Positions 1 to 8,369 of a stretch of DNA of 64,000 nt are shown here, piece by piece (the first letter of the stretch is position 1; each line of letters opens with the position of its first letter). Below the pieces are notes generated by a model, which was not told the origin of the DNA, ran no database searches, and saw only the letters and a list, made by a program, of their open reading frames with translations. The DNA is taken from the NCBI RefSeq assembly GCF_030540775.2, contig NZ_CP141266.1, forward strand, positions 2,467,001 through 2,531,000, written 5' to 3'. This DNA is from Flavivirga abyssicola. Its GTDB lineage: Bacteria; Bacteroidota; Bacteroidia; Flavobacteriales; Flavobacteriaceae. Both the position numbers and the translations under genes were made by a program.

Positions 1-473
1 TATTTAAATACAAAAAAATAAAGGCCAATAACCCCAAAAACAGTGGTGATAGACATTTGCAATACATTCCCCAATAAATTAATTAGAAGAATGCGTTTTC
101 TGTAATTAGAAATATAATAGATTGCTTTAGCTCCATATTCGCCAATCCTATTAGGTGTAAATAATGAAGCCGTTAAAGACCCTAAGCTTTGTTCGAAGGC
201 ATTTTTAAAACTTATTTTTTTTATAGAAGAAACCAATATTTGCCATTTTTTAATTTCAAAAAACCAATTGAAAAACGTTAAAAAGAATAATAAAAGGGTA
301 TTTTTAAGTGAAAAAATGTCTTTTTTTGATAAAAAACCAATAAAAGTGCGAAAATCTAATTCTGGGTTATTTACTAGTTTTTGATATATAAAATAGAAAG
401 CCCCAATAACAATGCTTAATTTAATAAGCCCAAAAAAGAATTGTTTAATTTTGTATGTTAGTTTAAAAATCAT
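1..473 (-). CDS. LPG-synthase-type integral membrane protein, 3' end cut off by window edge
   Basis: An open frame runs leftward from an ATG at 473 to the window edge, giving 157 codons without a stop; the C-terminal part is missing. The product is very hydrophobic, with predicted membrane segments near residues 15-31, 58-70 and 133-155. It contains a GEYGAKAIYY stretch (about residues 116-125) typical of the lysylphosphatidylglycerol synthase transmembrane-region family (UPF0104/YbhN-like). Members are flippase-like inner-membrane proteins, and the lone TM region does not by itself define a substrate. It is divergent from the barrel gene at 512, with about 38 bp between the two starts. The family is fairly sure; the function is open. 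Confidence 0.7.
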   Translation of the reverse strand, partial: MIFKLTYKIKQFFFGLIKLSIVIGAFYFIYQKLVNNPELDFRTFIGFLSKKDIFSLKNTLLLFFLTFFNWFFEIKKWQILVSSIKKISFKNAFEQSLGSLTASLFTPNRIGEYGAKAIYYISNYRKRILLINLLGNVLQMSITTVFGVIGLYFFVFK

Positions 474-511
474 ATACTGATTATGTATGCAAATTAAATC
501 ATTATTACGTT

Positions 512-1156
512 ATGACCTGTAATTTTAAAATATATAAGAAAGCCTTTTGCATAATAGTTTTTGTAATGAGCAATTTTATGTCTTCTTCTCAAGGTAATAC
601 AAGTACCTTTAAGGCTCAATTTGGATTAGGTTTAAACAGTCCGTCAGAAAGTGGATTTGTTAGTGGTTTTGAAGGGAAGACATCTAACTTTCCAACTGTG
701 AATTTAGGCATACAATATATGTTCAAGCCAGCTCTTGGGGCAAAGTTGGATTATAGCTTTAATAGGATCTCTAACAAAAAAGAGGCACAGGAATTCAAAC
801 TTAACTACTCTCGTATCAATTTACAAGCAGTTTATAATGCTAATAGAATATTTAATTTATCTCAAAATAAAGGTGTATTTATTCATGCTGGACCAGGATT
901 CTCAACAGTAAAACCTTTGGGGAATTTTACCCAAAACAAAATGTCATTTGTTAATGCTATGGCGGGGGTGGAATTGCATTTTGGAATTTCAGATAAACTT
1001 TCTGTTTATACAGATGTATCGTATATATATGGGTTTGCAAAAGATTTTGAACCAATATCAGATGGGTTTGGAGCATTTAATGGTAGCCTGCTAACACTAA
1101 CAGTAGGCGCTTCAATATCGCTGAGCGGTTGTTATTATTGTGAACAAAATGACTAA
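512..1156 (+). CDS. Outer-membrane beta-barrel protein (PorT/OmpW-like size)
   Basis: This 214-residue protein has an N-terminal hydrophobic signal (about residues 10-28, ending in MSSSQG). Alternating amphipathic strands follow, such as [30 protein letters not shown] and [13 protein letters not shown]. That pattern and the size fit the small outer-membrane beta-barrel proteins common in Bacteroidota (OMP_b-brl type). The barrel probably starts near residue 30 and runs almost to the C-terminus. The 3' end overlaps the ruvC frame by 17 bp if ruvC starts at 1140, or by 8 bp if it starts at 1149, so the two are probably co-transcribed. The specific role (porin, adhesin or structural) cannot be told from sequence. 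Confidence 0.7.
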   Translation: MTCNFKIYKKAFCIIVFVMSNFMSSSQGNTSTFKAQFGLGLNSPSESGFVSGFEGKTSNFPTVNLGIQYMFKPALGAKLDYSFNRISNKKEAQEFKLNYSRINLQAVYNANRIFNLSQNKGVFIHAGPGFSTVKPLGNFTQNKMSFVNAMAGVELHFGISDKLSVYTDVSYIYGFAKDFEPISDGFGAFNGSLLTLTVGASISLSGCYYCEQND

Positions 1157-1700
1157 AGAAAGAATTATTTTAGGTATTGACCCCGGAACTACTATTATGG
1201 GATTTGGACTTATTAAGGTGGTTGGGAAAACTATGCAGTTTTTACAGCTTAATGAGCTTGATTTAAAAAAATACGATGATCATTACTTAAAATTAAAGCT
1301 CATTTTTGAACGTACCATTGAACTTATAGACACGCATAACCCCGACGAAATTGCTATTGAGGCTCCTTTTTTCGGGAAAAATGTACAAAGTATGCTAAAA
1401 CTAGGTAGAGCTCAAGGTGTTGCTATGGCAGCAGGTTTAAGTAGAGAAATACCCATAACAGAATACCTTCCTAAAAAGATAAAAATGTCAATAACTGGTA
1501 ACGGAAATGCTAGTAAAGAGCAAGTTGCAAGAATGTTACAGAGTATGTTGGGATTAAAAACGTTACCTAAAAATTTAGATGCAACAGATGGCCTGGCAGC
1601 AGCGGTTTGCCATTTTTATAACTCAGGAAAAGTAAGTGTTGGCAAAAGTTATACAGGTTGGGGTGCTTTTGTGAAACAAAACCCTAATAAAATAGGTTAG
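1140..1700 (+). CDS. ruvC: Crossover junction endodeoxyribonuclease RuvC
   Basis: RuvC resolves Holliday junctions together with RuvAB in homologous recombination. The 186-residue product begins its RNase H-like fold with ILGIDPGTT (catalytic Asp14). It has IAIEAPFF (catalytic Glu74) and ends with [13 protein letters not shown], which supplies the last two acidic residues (Asp147 and Asp150). All four metal-binding carboxylates known in the family are therefore present and the length is normal. The true start may be the ATG at 1149 (MTKERI), nine bases downstream. The frame overlaps the preceding barrel gene, which suggests translational coupling. No ruvA or ruvB lies nearby, as is usual in this phylum. 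Confidence 0.95.
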   Translation: MNKMTKERIILGIDPGTTIMGFGLIKVVGKTMQFLQLNELDLKKYDDHYLKLKLIFERTIELIDTHNPDEIAIEAPFFGKNVQSMLKLGRAQGVAMAAGLSREIPITEYLPKKIKMSITGNGNASKEQVARMLQSMLGLKTLPKNLDATDGLAAAVCHFYNSGKVSVGKSYTGWGAFVKQNPNKIG

Positions 1701-1837
1701 TAGTTTTTAGTGATAGCTAACTAACTCTTAGTTAAACTATAGATTTTTGAATTATTATGATATTTGATAAAAGCTTAATAACATTAATTGAATTTTGCAA
1801 AAACTACGAACTGCCACTGAATACTGAATACTAAAAG

Positions 1838-3040
1838 ATGGGAGGCATCTACATTCACATACCATTCTGTAAACAAGCTTGTTTTTATTGCGATTTTCAT
1901 TTTTCTACATCATTAAAAAAGAAAGAAGAACTCATTCAGGCTTTAGTAAAAGAGCTAGAAATCAGAAAAGAAGAGCTCGGTAATCAAACCATCGAAACCA
2001 TTTATTTTGGAGGTGGTACACCGAGTTTGTTAGCAAACGATGAGTTACAGGTATTAATAGATTCGGTTTATAAAAACTATTCGGTAATCGATAATCCGGA
2101 AATCACATTAGAAGCAAACCCAGATGATTTAATTGATAACGATGTGTCACTTCGAACGCAGTCGATGGGCTCCATTGAAGAGCGTATTTTTGAAAATTAT
2201 AGAGCTATTGGAATAAACCGACTCAGCATTGGTATCCAATCTTTTTTTGAAGATGATTTAAAAAGTATGAATCGCGCTCATAATTCTGAAGAAGCTAAGA
2301 AGTGTTTACAACTTGCAACGCAATATTTTGATAATATAACGATTGATCTTATTTACGGTATTCCCAGTATGAGTTTGGAAAAATGGAATGAGAATCTTGA
2401 AATAGCTTTTAGTTATGGCATTAACCATATCTCTAGTTATGCGCTGACCGTTGAGCCCAAAACAGCACTAGATAGTTTTATAAAAAAAGGCAAGTACCTT
2501 CCCATTGATGAAACATTGGCCTTAGAGCATTTTAATCATTTAATTGAAAAAACTAAAGCCGAAGGCTTTGTGCATTATGAAATTTCAAATTTTGGAAAAC
2601 CTGATTATTTTTCAAAACACAATACCAGCTATTGGCAAGGGAAACCTTATATAGGTATAGGGCCTTCTGCGCATTCATTCAATAGTAGTCAACGTAGCTG
2701 GAATGTGTTAAATAATTCTAAGTATATACAATCCATTAAAAATAATGTGTTACCAAATACCGTTGAAACACTTTCTAAAAAAGATAAGTATAATGAGTAT
2801 GTTATGACTGGCTTACGAACCATTTGGGGCGTATCTTTAAATAAAATAGAGAAGGAGTTTGGAGAAGCTTTTTTTCAACATTTAAAAGCATCATCAGAAA
2901 AATATATAAAAAATGGATTGCTTATTATTTCTAGTGATTTTGATGCGCATCAAAATCGTATAGATCTATTAAAAACAACACAAAAAGGAAAATTTTTGGT
3001 TGATGGAATTGCTTCAGAATTATTCATTTTAGAATCTTAA
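1838..3040 (+). CDS. hemW: HemW-type radical SAM protein (heme chaperone; formerly coproporphyrinogen III oxidase-like)
   Basis: The 400-residue protein starts MGGIYIHIPFC and carries the radical SAM cysteine motif C-x3-C-x2-C at residues 11, 15 and 18, followed by DFHF. An FGGGTPS glycine-rich SAM-binding motif follows near residue 58, then GIQSFF and the HISSYALTVEP region. Layout and length match HemW, a cytoplasmic heme-binding chaperone that delivers heme to membrane enzymes. It is often misannotated as oxygen-independent coproporphyrinogen III oxidase (HemN), but true HemN is longer, about 450 residues. It stands alone after a 137-bp gap from ruvC, a gap that holds no recognisable gene. 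Confidence 0.9.
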   Translation: MGGIYIHIPFCKQACFYCDFHFSTSLKKKEELIQALVKELEIRKEELGNQTIETIYFGGGTPSLLANDELQVLIDSVYKNYSVIDNPEITLEANPDDLIDNDVSLRTQSMGSIEERIFENYRAIGINRLSIGIQSFFEDDLKSMNRAHNSEEAKKCLQLATQYFDNITIDLIYGIPSMSLEKWNENLEIAFSYGINHISSYALTVEPKTALDSFIKKGKYLPIDETLALEHFNHLIEKTKAEGFVHYEISNFGKPDYFSKHNTSYWQGKPYIGIGPSAHSFNSSQRSWNVLNNSKYIQSIKNNVLPNTVETLSKKDKYNEYVMTGLRTIWGVSLNKIEKEFGEAFFQHLKASSEKYIKNGLLIISSDFDAHQNRIDLLKTTQKGKFLVDGIASELFILES

Positions 3041-3124
3041 TTAAATAACAAAATCCAGAATTAAAAACTTATATTTGAAGAGATAGTGTCTTAATTAAAA
3101 GATGCTGAGATAAATTCAGCATAA

Positions 3125-3874
3125 ATGATTGCAACAATACAATATAACTCAAAAAAACTTCAAATAGATTTATCATTGCCCATTGATATTTCAATACCAC
3201 TTAGGGCATCAGAAAGTAATGTAAATGCATGGTATATAGATGCACCTGTTATTGAGCCAGTTAAAGATGGTGAGCGAGTTGTTAGTGTAGAAGAAGGTGC
3301 GTGTGTTAATTTTAATAATATTTCTTTTAACCCACATGCTCATGGAACACATACCGAATGCGTGGGACATATTACTAAAAAAGTACACTCAGTAAATAAG
3401 AATTTAAAGCAATTTTTCTTTTTAGCTGAGGTCATAACCGTAGCTCCAGAAAAATTAAACGATGATTTTGTTATTTCTAAAAAACAATTACGGTTTGCCA
3501 TTGGAAATAAAAAAAGAGATGCTATTATAATAAGAACGATTCCTAACACCAAAGAGAAGCTTACAGCCCAATATTCGCATACAAACCCACCTTATTTATT
3601 AGAAGATGCTGCTACTTATTTACGTGAAAAAGATGTTAAACATGTATTGGTAGATATGCCTAGTGTAGATAAAGAGAAAGACGAATGTGCACTATTGGCT
3701 CACAGTGCCTTTTGGAATACCAAAGGTAAAATAAGGCTGGATGCCACAATAACAGAATTTATTTTTGTACCAAACACTGTTGAAGATGGGATGTATTTTT
3801 TAAACCTTCAAATAGCTCCGTTTGAAAATGACGCATCCCCCAGTAAACCCGTTTTATATAAAATTATGAGCTAA
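3125..3874 (+). CDS. Cyclase-family metal-dependent hydrolase (kynurenine formamidase-like)
   Basis: This 249-residue cytoplasmic protein belongs to the cyclase/arylformamidase superfamily (Pfam Cyclase). The family signature H-x-G-T-H-x-D-x3-H appears at residues 73-82 as HGTHTECVGH, with a Glu where Asp is usual. An early DISIPL segment (about 21-26) and a late LLAHSAFW also match the family. Members hydrolyse N-formylkynurenine or related amides and lactones using Zn or Mn. No tryptophan-degradation gene is adjacent, so the substrate is unknown. The following gene begins 28 bp downstream, so the pair may be one operon. Confidence 0.8.
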   Translation: MIATIQYNSKKLQIDLSLPIDISIPLRASESNVNAWYIDAPVIEPVKDGERVVSVEEGACVNFNNISFNPHAHGTHTECVGHITKKVHSVNKNLKQFFFLAEVITVAPEKLNDDFVISKKQLRFAIGNKKRDAIIIRTIPNTKEKLTAQYSHTNPPYLLEDAATYLREKDVKHVLVDMPSVDKEKDECALLAHSAFWNTKGKIRLDATITEFIFVPNTVEDGMYFLNLQIAPFENDASPSKPVLYKIMS

Positions 3875-3902
3875 ACATAGAATTTATAGGCAAACAATAT
3901 TT

Positions 3903-4511
3903 ATGGAAGCATTTTTAGGAATTATAATAGGCGTTTTAATTACTTTAGGAATTGTGACTTACTTTAAGTCATTTAAGAAAAAACAATTAGTAAAATCTCA
4001 ATCGGTATTACTCCTAAATAAAATAAAAACAGTTTGTAAATTTATAACAGTTGAAGGCGATTTTGCAGAGATATATCATTATGAAGATGTTAAAGAACGT
4101 TTTCTAAAATTGATTTCCAGTAAAAAGAAAGCTCTGGTAGTTGTAAATGCAAAAGCCTATGTTGGTTATGATTTGTCAAAAATTGAATTGGTAGCAGATA
4201 ATAATAAAAAGGAAATTTTGTTACAACATTTTCCTCAGCCAGAAGTATTATCAATAGAAACCAATTTAAATTATTACGATAAATCGGATGGTTTATTTAA
4301 TAAATTTGAAGCGACAGATTTAACCGATCTGCATAACGAAGCTAAATTGCACATTCAAGATAAAATTCCAGAAAGCGGCCTTATTCAAATAGCTCAAAAA
4401 GAAGCATTAGAAACCATTTTGCTTATGGAAACAATAGTTGAAACAATAGGTTGGAAATTAGACTATTCAGCATTAAAAATTGAAGAGAAGCCTGTTAAAA
4501 AACTTCAGTAA
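3903..4511 (+). CDS. DUF4230 domain protein, membrane-anchored
   Basis: The 202-residue product begins with one hydrophobic segment (about residues 3-23, LGIIIGVLITLGIVTYF) followed by lysines. This looks like an uncleaved N-terminal anchor with the rest of the protein exported. The remaining 170 residues match the DUF4230 pattern: an early TVCKFITVEGDFAEIYHYED, then KKALVVVNAKAYVGYDLSKI, then a C-terminal helix-rich part. The function of DUF4230 is not known. It follows the cyclase-family gene closely (28 bp). The family assignment is from memory of the pattern and is fairly secure; no catalytic residues are evident. Confidence 0.75.
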   Translation: MEAFLGIIIGVLITLGIVTYFKSFKKKQLVKSQSVLLLNKIKTVCKFITVEGDFAEIYHYEDVKERFLKLISSKKKALVVVNAKAYVGYDLSKIELVADNNKKEILLQHFPQPEVLSIETNLNYYDKSDGLFNKFEATDLTDLHNEAKLHIQDKIPESGLIQIAQKEALETILLMETIVETIGWKLDYSALKIEEKPVKKLQ

Positions 4512-4542
4512 AGATCGAGGTCTTAATAGGTTGTAGCTTGTC

Positions 4543-4562
4543 ATTCCTGAGAAAGCAGGAAT
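4543..4562. repeat. Short inverted repeat in dispersed-repeat-like intergenic DNA
   Basis: ATTCCTG, a 6-nt loop, then CAGGAAT form a perfect 7-bp stem. The surrounding 'gtcattcctg...aggaatcc' text resembles palindromic intergenic repeats dispersed in many Flavobacteriia genomes. No uridine run follows, so it is not a classical terminator. Confidence 0.5.
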
Positions 4563-4676
4563 CCCTAACAATCCATAGTTTCGATGAAGAAAATGCTTGT
4601 TGTGGTTTATCCTGGGCTTTTCGATTGTGATCAAGGCTAGTTTCAATGGAAGATAGAAATGATAAAAAAATAAAAA

Positions 4677-5045
4677 ATGCATATAGATCAACTTCGCGAA
4701 TACTGTTTAAGTAAAAAAGGCGCAACAGAAGAGTTTCCCTTTGATGAAGAAACACTTGTTTTTAAAGTACTAGGAAAAATGTTCGCGTTAACGTCATTAA
4801 AACGTTGGGAGTCTGGTGAAGCATCTATAAATTTAAAAGCAGACCCGGAATATTCCGAAGAACTTCGCGCCGAAAATAATAGTATTCGCCCGGGTTTTCA
4901 TATGAGTAAAAAACATTGGAATACCTTGTACCTTCATGAAGGTGAGTTACAACCTAAATTAGTATGTCATCTCATAGACCATTCTTATGATATGGTAGTA
5001 AAAGGGATGACAAAAAAGATGAGAGATAGCTTGCTAAGCATGTGA
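4677..5045 (+). CDS. MmcQ/YjbR family protein
   Basis: The 122-residue protein matches the MmcQ/YjbR family along its full length. It starts with MHIDQLREYCLSKKGATEEF, continues with FDEETLVFKVLGKMFAL, and has the GFHMSKKHWNTLYL segment and a C-terminal SYDMVVKGMTKKMR helix. Family members are small cytoplasmic proteins with a fold like the CyaY-type DNA-binding domain; the physiological role is unclear. It sits alone, 166 bp after the DUF4230 gene, behind a repeat-like intergenic stretch. Confidence 0.85.
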   Translation: MHIDQLREYCLSKKGATEEFPFDEETLVFKVLGKMFALTSLKRWESGEASINLKADPEYSEELRAENNSIRPGFHMSKKHWNTLYLHEGELQPKLVCHLIDHSYDMVVKGMTKKMRDSLLSM

Positions 5046-5223
5046 AAAATAGCTAATTATTAGAAGTGTGTCTTTTTTTGTTGTATATTTAGATACTCTC
5101 GATCTCCATTTTATTTATTAATAACACACAAATTTATAGGTTGCCCTAAATTCATTTTAGCTCCATAATCTTAAAGTTGTATTGACTAATTCAAATATAT
5201 TAACTTTAAATTTTTAACAGATT

Positions 5224-6054
5224 ATGAAAACAACCAACCAAATTTTTGCAGCTGTTTTAACAGTATTATTATTGTTAACCCCAGTCATTCTTTTTGCTCA
5301 AGAAGAAGCTCCAAAACGTCCTGAATTTATAGCCGTAACAACCATGCATTGGAATATGGATATGGAAGATTTTGATATGGAAACATGGAAAGCCATTGAA
5401 AAAGAATTTTTAGACAAAGTAACCATGAAAAATGAATTCATCATGGGATCATCTACTTACTTGCATTTATTTACAGCAGATAACACGGAATTAGTTTATG
5501 TGCAAACATTTGCCTCATGGGAAGACATGGGGAAATTCGGTGACAGGAATGCTGAATTAATTAAAGAAGCATGGCCAGATGAAGCAGCTAGAAAAGCGTT
5601 TATGAAAAAGCGGATGGCATATTATGCAGATGAGCATTCTGACGAAATTTATGCAACAATGCCTGGTGTTAAGTTCATGGCTGAAAAACCAACCAAGGAT
5701 ATGGTTACTTACGTAAGGAAAAATCATTTTTCATTTCCAGAAGATGGTACGCAAAAAAAGTTTATGGCATTAAAAAAGGAAGGGTTTGATGCTATAATTA
5801 ATAAAAATGAACATATAAAAGCATATTATCCACATGTTCATGCTTGGGGCTCAGACAGAACAGAGTACCTGGAAGCCTTCTTCTTAGATTCCATGGCAGA
5901 TTTAGATAAAATGTATGATAGAAATGAAGAACTTATGAAGGAAGCATGGCCAGATGAAGAAACTAGAAAAACCAAAGGAAAAGCTTGGAGGAACTATTTT
6001 ACTGGTGTACATGGAGACTATTTATACACATGGGTACACGGTCTTTCTAAATAG
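5224..6054 (+). CDS. Secreted protein of unknown function with two copies of an alpha/beta domain
   Basis: I do not recognise this 276-residue protein. It has a clear signal peptide (about residues 1-25, ending in LFAQ). The mature part is an internal duplication. Unit 1 (about 31-140) and unit 2 (about 158-272) both run from a His-rich strand, through a long helix, to Y/H-x-H-x-[FW] and [VL]-x2-F-x-S/D-[WM]-x-D-[ML]. Both then end with a matching block: RNAELIKEAWPDEAARKAF in unit 1 and RNEELMKEAWPDEETRKTK in unit 2. Two tandem units of this size suggest a dimeric alpha/beta-barrel (ferredoxin-like) pseudodimer, as in NIPSNAP or ABM proteins, but that is only a guess. It is rich in Met and acidic residues and lies alone between repeat-bearing gaps. 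Confidence 0.65.
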   Translation: MKTTNQIFAAVLTVLLLLTPVILFAQEEAPKRPEFIAVTTMHWNMDMEDFDMETWKAIEKEFLDKVTMKNEFIMGSSTYLHLFTADNTELVYVQTFASWEDMGKFGDRNAELIKEAWPDEAARKAFMKKRMAYYADEHSDEIYATMPGVKFMAEKPTKDMVTYVRKNHFSFPEDGTQKKFMALKKEGFDAIINKNEHIKAYYPHVHAWGSDRTEYLEAFFLDSMADLDKMYDRNEELMKEAWPDEETRKTKGKAWRNYFTGVHGDYLYTWVHGLSK

Positions 6055-6093
6055 TTTTTATAAGTAATATTAAAAAAGGTATCTAAAAAGTTA

Positions 6094-6205
6094 AAATGGC
6101 TCGTCATTACGAGGAGAAAATTGACGTGGTAATCTTTGGATTGAACCTGAGATTGAACAGATTACTACGACTTTTACAAAGTCTCAAAATGACGGCATAA
6201 GACTT
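6094..6205. repeat. Palindromic intergenic repeat of the GTCATTxCGAGG type
   Basis: The stretch opens with CGTCATTACGAGGAG, contains GGTAATCT and later AGATTACTACG, and closes with AAAATGACGG. The two halves are imperfect reverse complements, so the element can fold into a long hairpin. The wording matches a dispersed repeat type seen in many Flavobacteriia; a second, related element lies at 49615-49680. Confidence 0.5.
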
Positions 6206-6290
6206 TTTAGATCCCTTTTTTGTTTATGGACACTCCTAATTTGTAGAACCTTTTATTAAAACGTATTATTGCAAAAACTAAAAGGAAAGC

Positions 6291-6869
6291 ATGAGTGTGT
6301 TACAAACATTACAGGAAAGAAGCAACAATGCATGCGAGTTATGTACTTCTGCGGAAGACTTGAAGCAATATACGATCCCACCATCGTTAAATGAAAATGT
6401 AGCTAACGATGTCCTGGTTTGTAAAACCTGTTTAGATCAAATTGAAGGCCAGACAGATATAGATGTCAACCATTGGAGGTGTTTAAACGATAGTATGTGG
6501 AGTGAGCATGTCGCTGTGCAAATAATAGCATGGAGAATGCTTCAAAGATTGCGTCATGAAGGATGGCCACAAGATTTGTTAGATATGATGTACTTAGATG
6601 ATGAGGCTCTAGCTTTGGCAAGAGCAACTGGAGAGCATGAAGATGCAGCAAACAAGATTATTCATAGAGATGTAAATGGTGTTATTTTAGAATCTGGAGA
6701 TTCCGTGGTGTTAGTAAAAGATTTAAAAGTTAAAGGGTCTAGTATGGTCGCAAAACAAGGTACCCCCGTTAGAAATATTCGTTTAGATCGTGAGAATGCA
6801 GAATTTATTGAAGGTAAAGTGGGCGCGCAACAAATAGTGATTATTACCAAATACGTAAAGAAACTTTAA
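6291..6869 (+). CDS. PhnA-domain (zinc-ribbon) protein
   Basis: The 192-residue protein has an N-terminal zinc-ribbon with CELC (near residue 15) and CKTC (near residue 45). It ends with the PhnA domain: DVNGVILESGDSVVLVKDLKVKG, then GTPVRNIRL and QQIVIITKYVKK. PhnA-type proteins were once tied to phosphonoacetate hydrolysis because of the name, but most, including E. coli YjdM, have no shown enzymatic role. The extra middle section (about 60-120, with WRCLNDSMWSEHVAVQIIAWRML) is normal for the longer Bacteroidota version. There is no phosphonate operon around it. Confidence 0.85.
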   Translation: MSVLQTLQERSNNACELCTSAEDLKQYTIPPSLNENVANDVLVCKTCLDQIEGQTDIDVNHWRCLNDSMWSEHVAVQIIAWRMLQRLRHEGWPQDLLDMMYLDDEALALARATGEHEDAANKIIHRDVNGVILESGDSVVLVKDLKVKGSSMVAKQGTPVRNIRLDRENAEFIEGKVGAQQIVIITKYVKKL

Positions 6870-6953
6870 TAGCGGATTGTAGTTTGTATCTAATATATTG
6901 TAGACCGAATCAATAACACAAACTATGACGTATTAATTCTACAGAAGGAATGT

Positions 6954-7430
6954 CTACTCTAGATCAAAACTTTCGATATCCAGACGCATGTTAATCATAT
7001 GTTTTTTGAATCCTACTTTTTCATAGGCTTTAATAGCTGGAGTGTTATCTTCATAAACATCTAATCTAATTTCATAAATATTTCGTGCTTTGCACCACTT
7101 TAATAAGGCATCAACAATCATTTTGTTTAACCCTTTACCTCTATGTGTTTCAGAAACAAACATAAAACCCAAGTACCCCTGATAAGCATGTTTTAAATAA
7201 TGCCTATCCGTTTTAATTTTGGCATACCCAGAAGCAACAATATCACCATGAGATTCAGCAACAAAAACCTCAGAATTCGGATTTGTTATTAATTCACTTA
7301 TATCATAATAATAAATACTTCCGTCTTTTATTGTAGGGTCAAAAGGACGTTCTGCAACAATAACCCCTTGCTCAAACTCCAATAGAACAGGTAAATCATT
7401 TAATGTTGCTTTTCTTATAATTACAGACAT
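6954..7430 (-). CDS. GNAT-family N-acetyltransferase
   Basis: This is a 158-residue single-domain acetyltransferase. The acetyl-CoA pyrophosphate loop is visible as HRGKGL (about residues 115-120, the R-x2-G-x-G/A motif), after the LGFMFVSE strand. The YEDNTPAIKAYEKVGFKK end is characteristic of GNAT motif B. The substrate cannot be told. It starts only 3 bp after the stop of the NTF2-like gene on the same strand, so the two are almost certainly one transcript. Confidence 0.85.
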   Translation of the reverse strand: MSVIIRKATLNDLPVLLEFEQGVIVAERPFDPTIKDGSIYYYDISELITNPNSEVFVAESHGDIVASGYAKIKTDRHYLKHAYQGYLGFMFVSETHRGKGLNKMIVDALLKWCKARNIYEIRLDVYEDNTPAIKAYEKVGFKKHMINMRLDIESFDLE

Positions 7431-7433
7431 CGT

Positions 7434-7865
7434 TTAGCTGGATGTGTCGGCAATAATTTTCCACTTACCGTCAATTTTTTTAAAGATAACCATGAAAATA
7501 CCATCGGCGTTTCCAACTTCACGTTTTAAATGATATTCACCCATAACATAATAAGCACCTTCAGCTATTTTAGTAATAGCGTTTATTTTAAAATTTAATT
7601 TTCCTGTATGATCTTCCGTAGGATAAGCCCTTTTGTATCTATCTAAAGTGTTTTCCCAACCGTGAGTTACACCGTTACTTCCATAAAATTTAAGAGAATC
7701 ACTTTTCCAATAACTTTCCATGAACGCTTCAATATTATTATCAGACCATGCTATGCGTTGTTTTTTCAATACTTTAAGGATAGCCTTTTTGTCTTTCTCT
7801 TCAGAAGTTTGGGAATAGCCATTAAAAATAGAAACGAAACAAAATAATAATATTAATTTTTTCAT
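7434..7865 (-). CDS. Secreted NTF2-like (SnoaL/DUF4440-type) protein
   Basis: The 143-residue product has a signal peptide (about residues 1-18, ending in NGYSQ). A cone-shaped NTF2-like fold follows: an N-terminal helix with KQRIAWSDNNIEAFMESYWKSD, the FYGSNGVTHGW turn, and strands ending IDGKWKIIADTSS. The pattern fits the DUF4440/nuclear transport factor 2 group, whose members act as small-molecule isomerases, hydrolases or binding proteins; no particular activity is evident here. It is the first gene of a two-gene leftward operon with the downstream acetyltransferase. Confidence 0.8.
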   Translation of the reverse strand: MKKLILLFCFVSIFNGYSQTSEEKDKKAILKVLKKQRIAWSDNNIEAFMESYWKSDSLKFYGSNGVTHGWENTLDRYKRAYPTEDHTGKLNFKINAITKIAEGAYYVMGEYHLKREVGNADGIFMVIFKKIDGKWKIIADTSS

Positions 7866-8088
7866 TATTGATCAATTAAAGTGTTTTATAAGGGTAAAAG
7901 TAACGAAATCTTGAAATTAATAGCTACTTGTCGATAAAATTGACACAGAATATTTTTTTATCTAAGGTTGAAACCGGTTGATCGAAAAAATAATATTTTA
8001 ATGTTCTGTTTTTATACTTTTGATTCGTTATCAGTTGATTAGTCTTCCCCTCAAGTCTGTCATTCAACAATTTAAACAATTTATAATT

Positions 8089-8367
8089 ATGGATTTAACA
8101 ATTTCAAACTGCAACAATTTTTTCAAAATTAAAGGCATTCTAAATAGAAATAATTTAGAGGTATTTGAAAATGAATTTAATAATATTTTTGAAAGGGTAA
8201 ATAATATTACCATTAGTATCCAAGATATTGAAAGCATGGATCGTTATGGCGTTAAAGCTTTTGCTGCACTTCATAATGAAGCCATTCAAAAAAATAAAAA
8301 CTTATCGATTATTGGTCTAGGTTGTAAAGACTTATATAATCACTTCAAAGCGGAAAACGCTGCGTAG
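8089..8367 (+). CDS. STAS-like domain protein (possible anti-sigma-factor antagonist type)
   Basis: I choose the ATG at 8089, giving 92 residues, because a domain-like sequence begins there; the longer frame from 8020 would add 23 residues without resemblance to the fold. The protein reads as a single STAS-like domain: FFKIKGILNRNN (first strand), NITISIQDIESMDRYGVKAF (strand plus conserved loop and helix), and NKNLSIIGLGCKDLYNHF. The position usually holding the phosphorylatable Ser/Thr (D-S-[ST]-G) reads S-M-D-R-Y-G, so phospho-control is doubtful. A TANNTTTG-like -7 element (TACTTTTG) lies at 8015-8022, but without a good -33 box. Its stop is 2 bp from the stop of the convergent DUF4407 gene. 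Confidence 0.65.
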   Translation: MDLTISNCNNFFKIKGILNRNNLEVFENEFNNIFERVNNITISIQDIESMDRYGVKAFAALHNEAIQKNKNLSIIGLGCKDLYNHFKAENAA

Positions 8368-8369
8368 AA

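Noticed and set aside
1757-1834. 25-codon frame between ruvC and hemW
   Set aside because: Too short, with no recognisable motif; likely chance.
8011-8022. Bacteroidota promoter before the STAS-like gene
   Set aside because: The -7-like box TACTTTTG fits, but no TTTG box is found at the right distance, so it is mentioned only in the gene entry.
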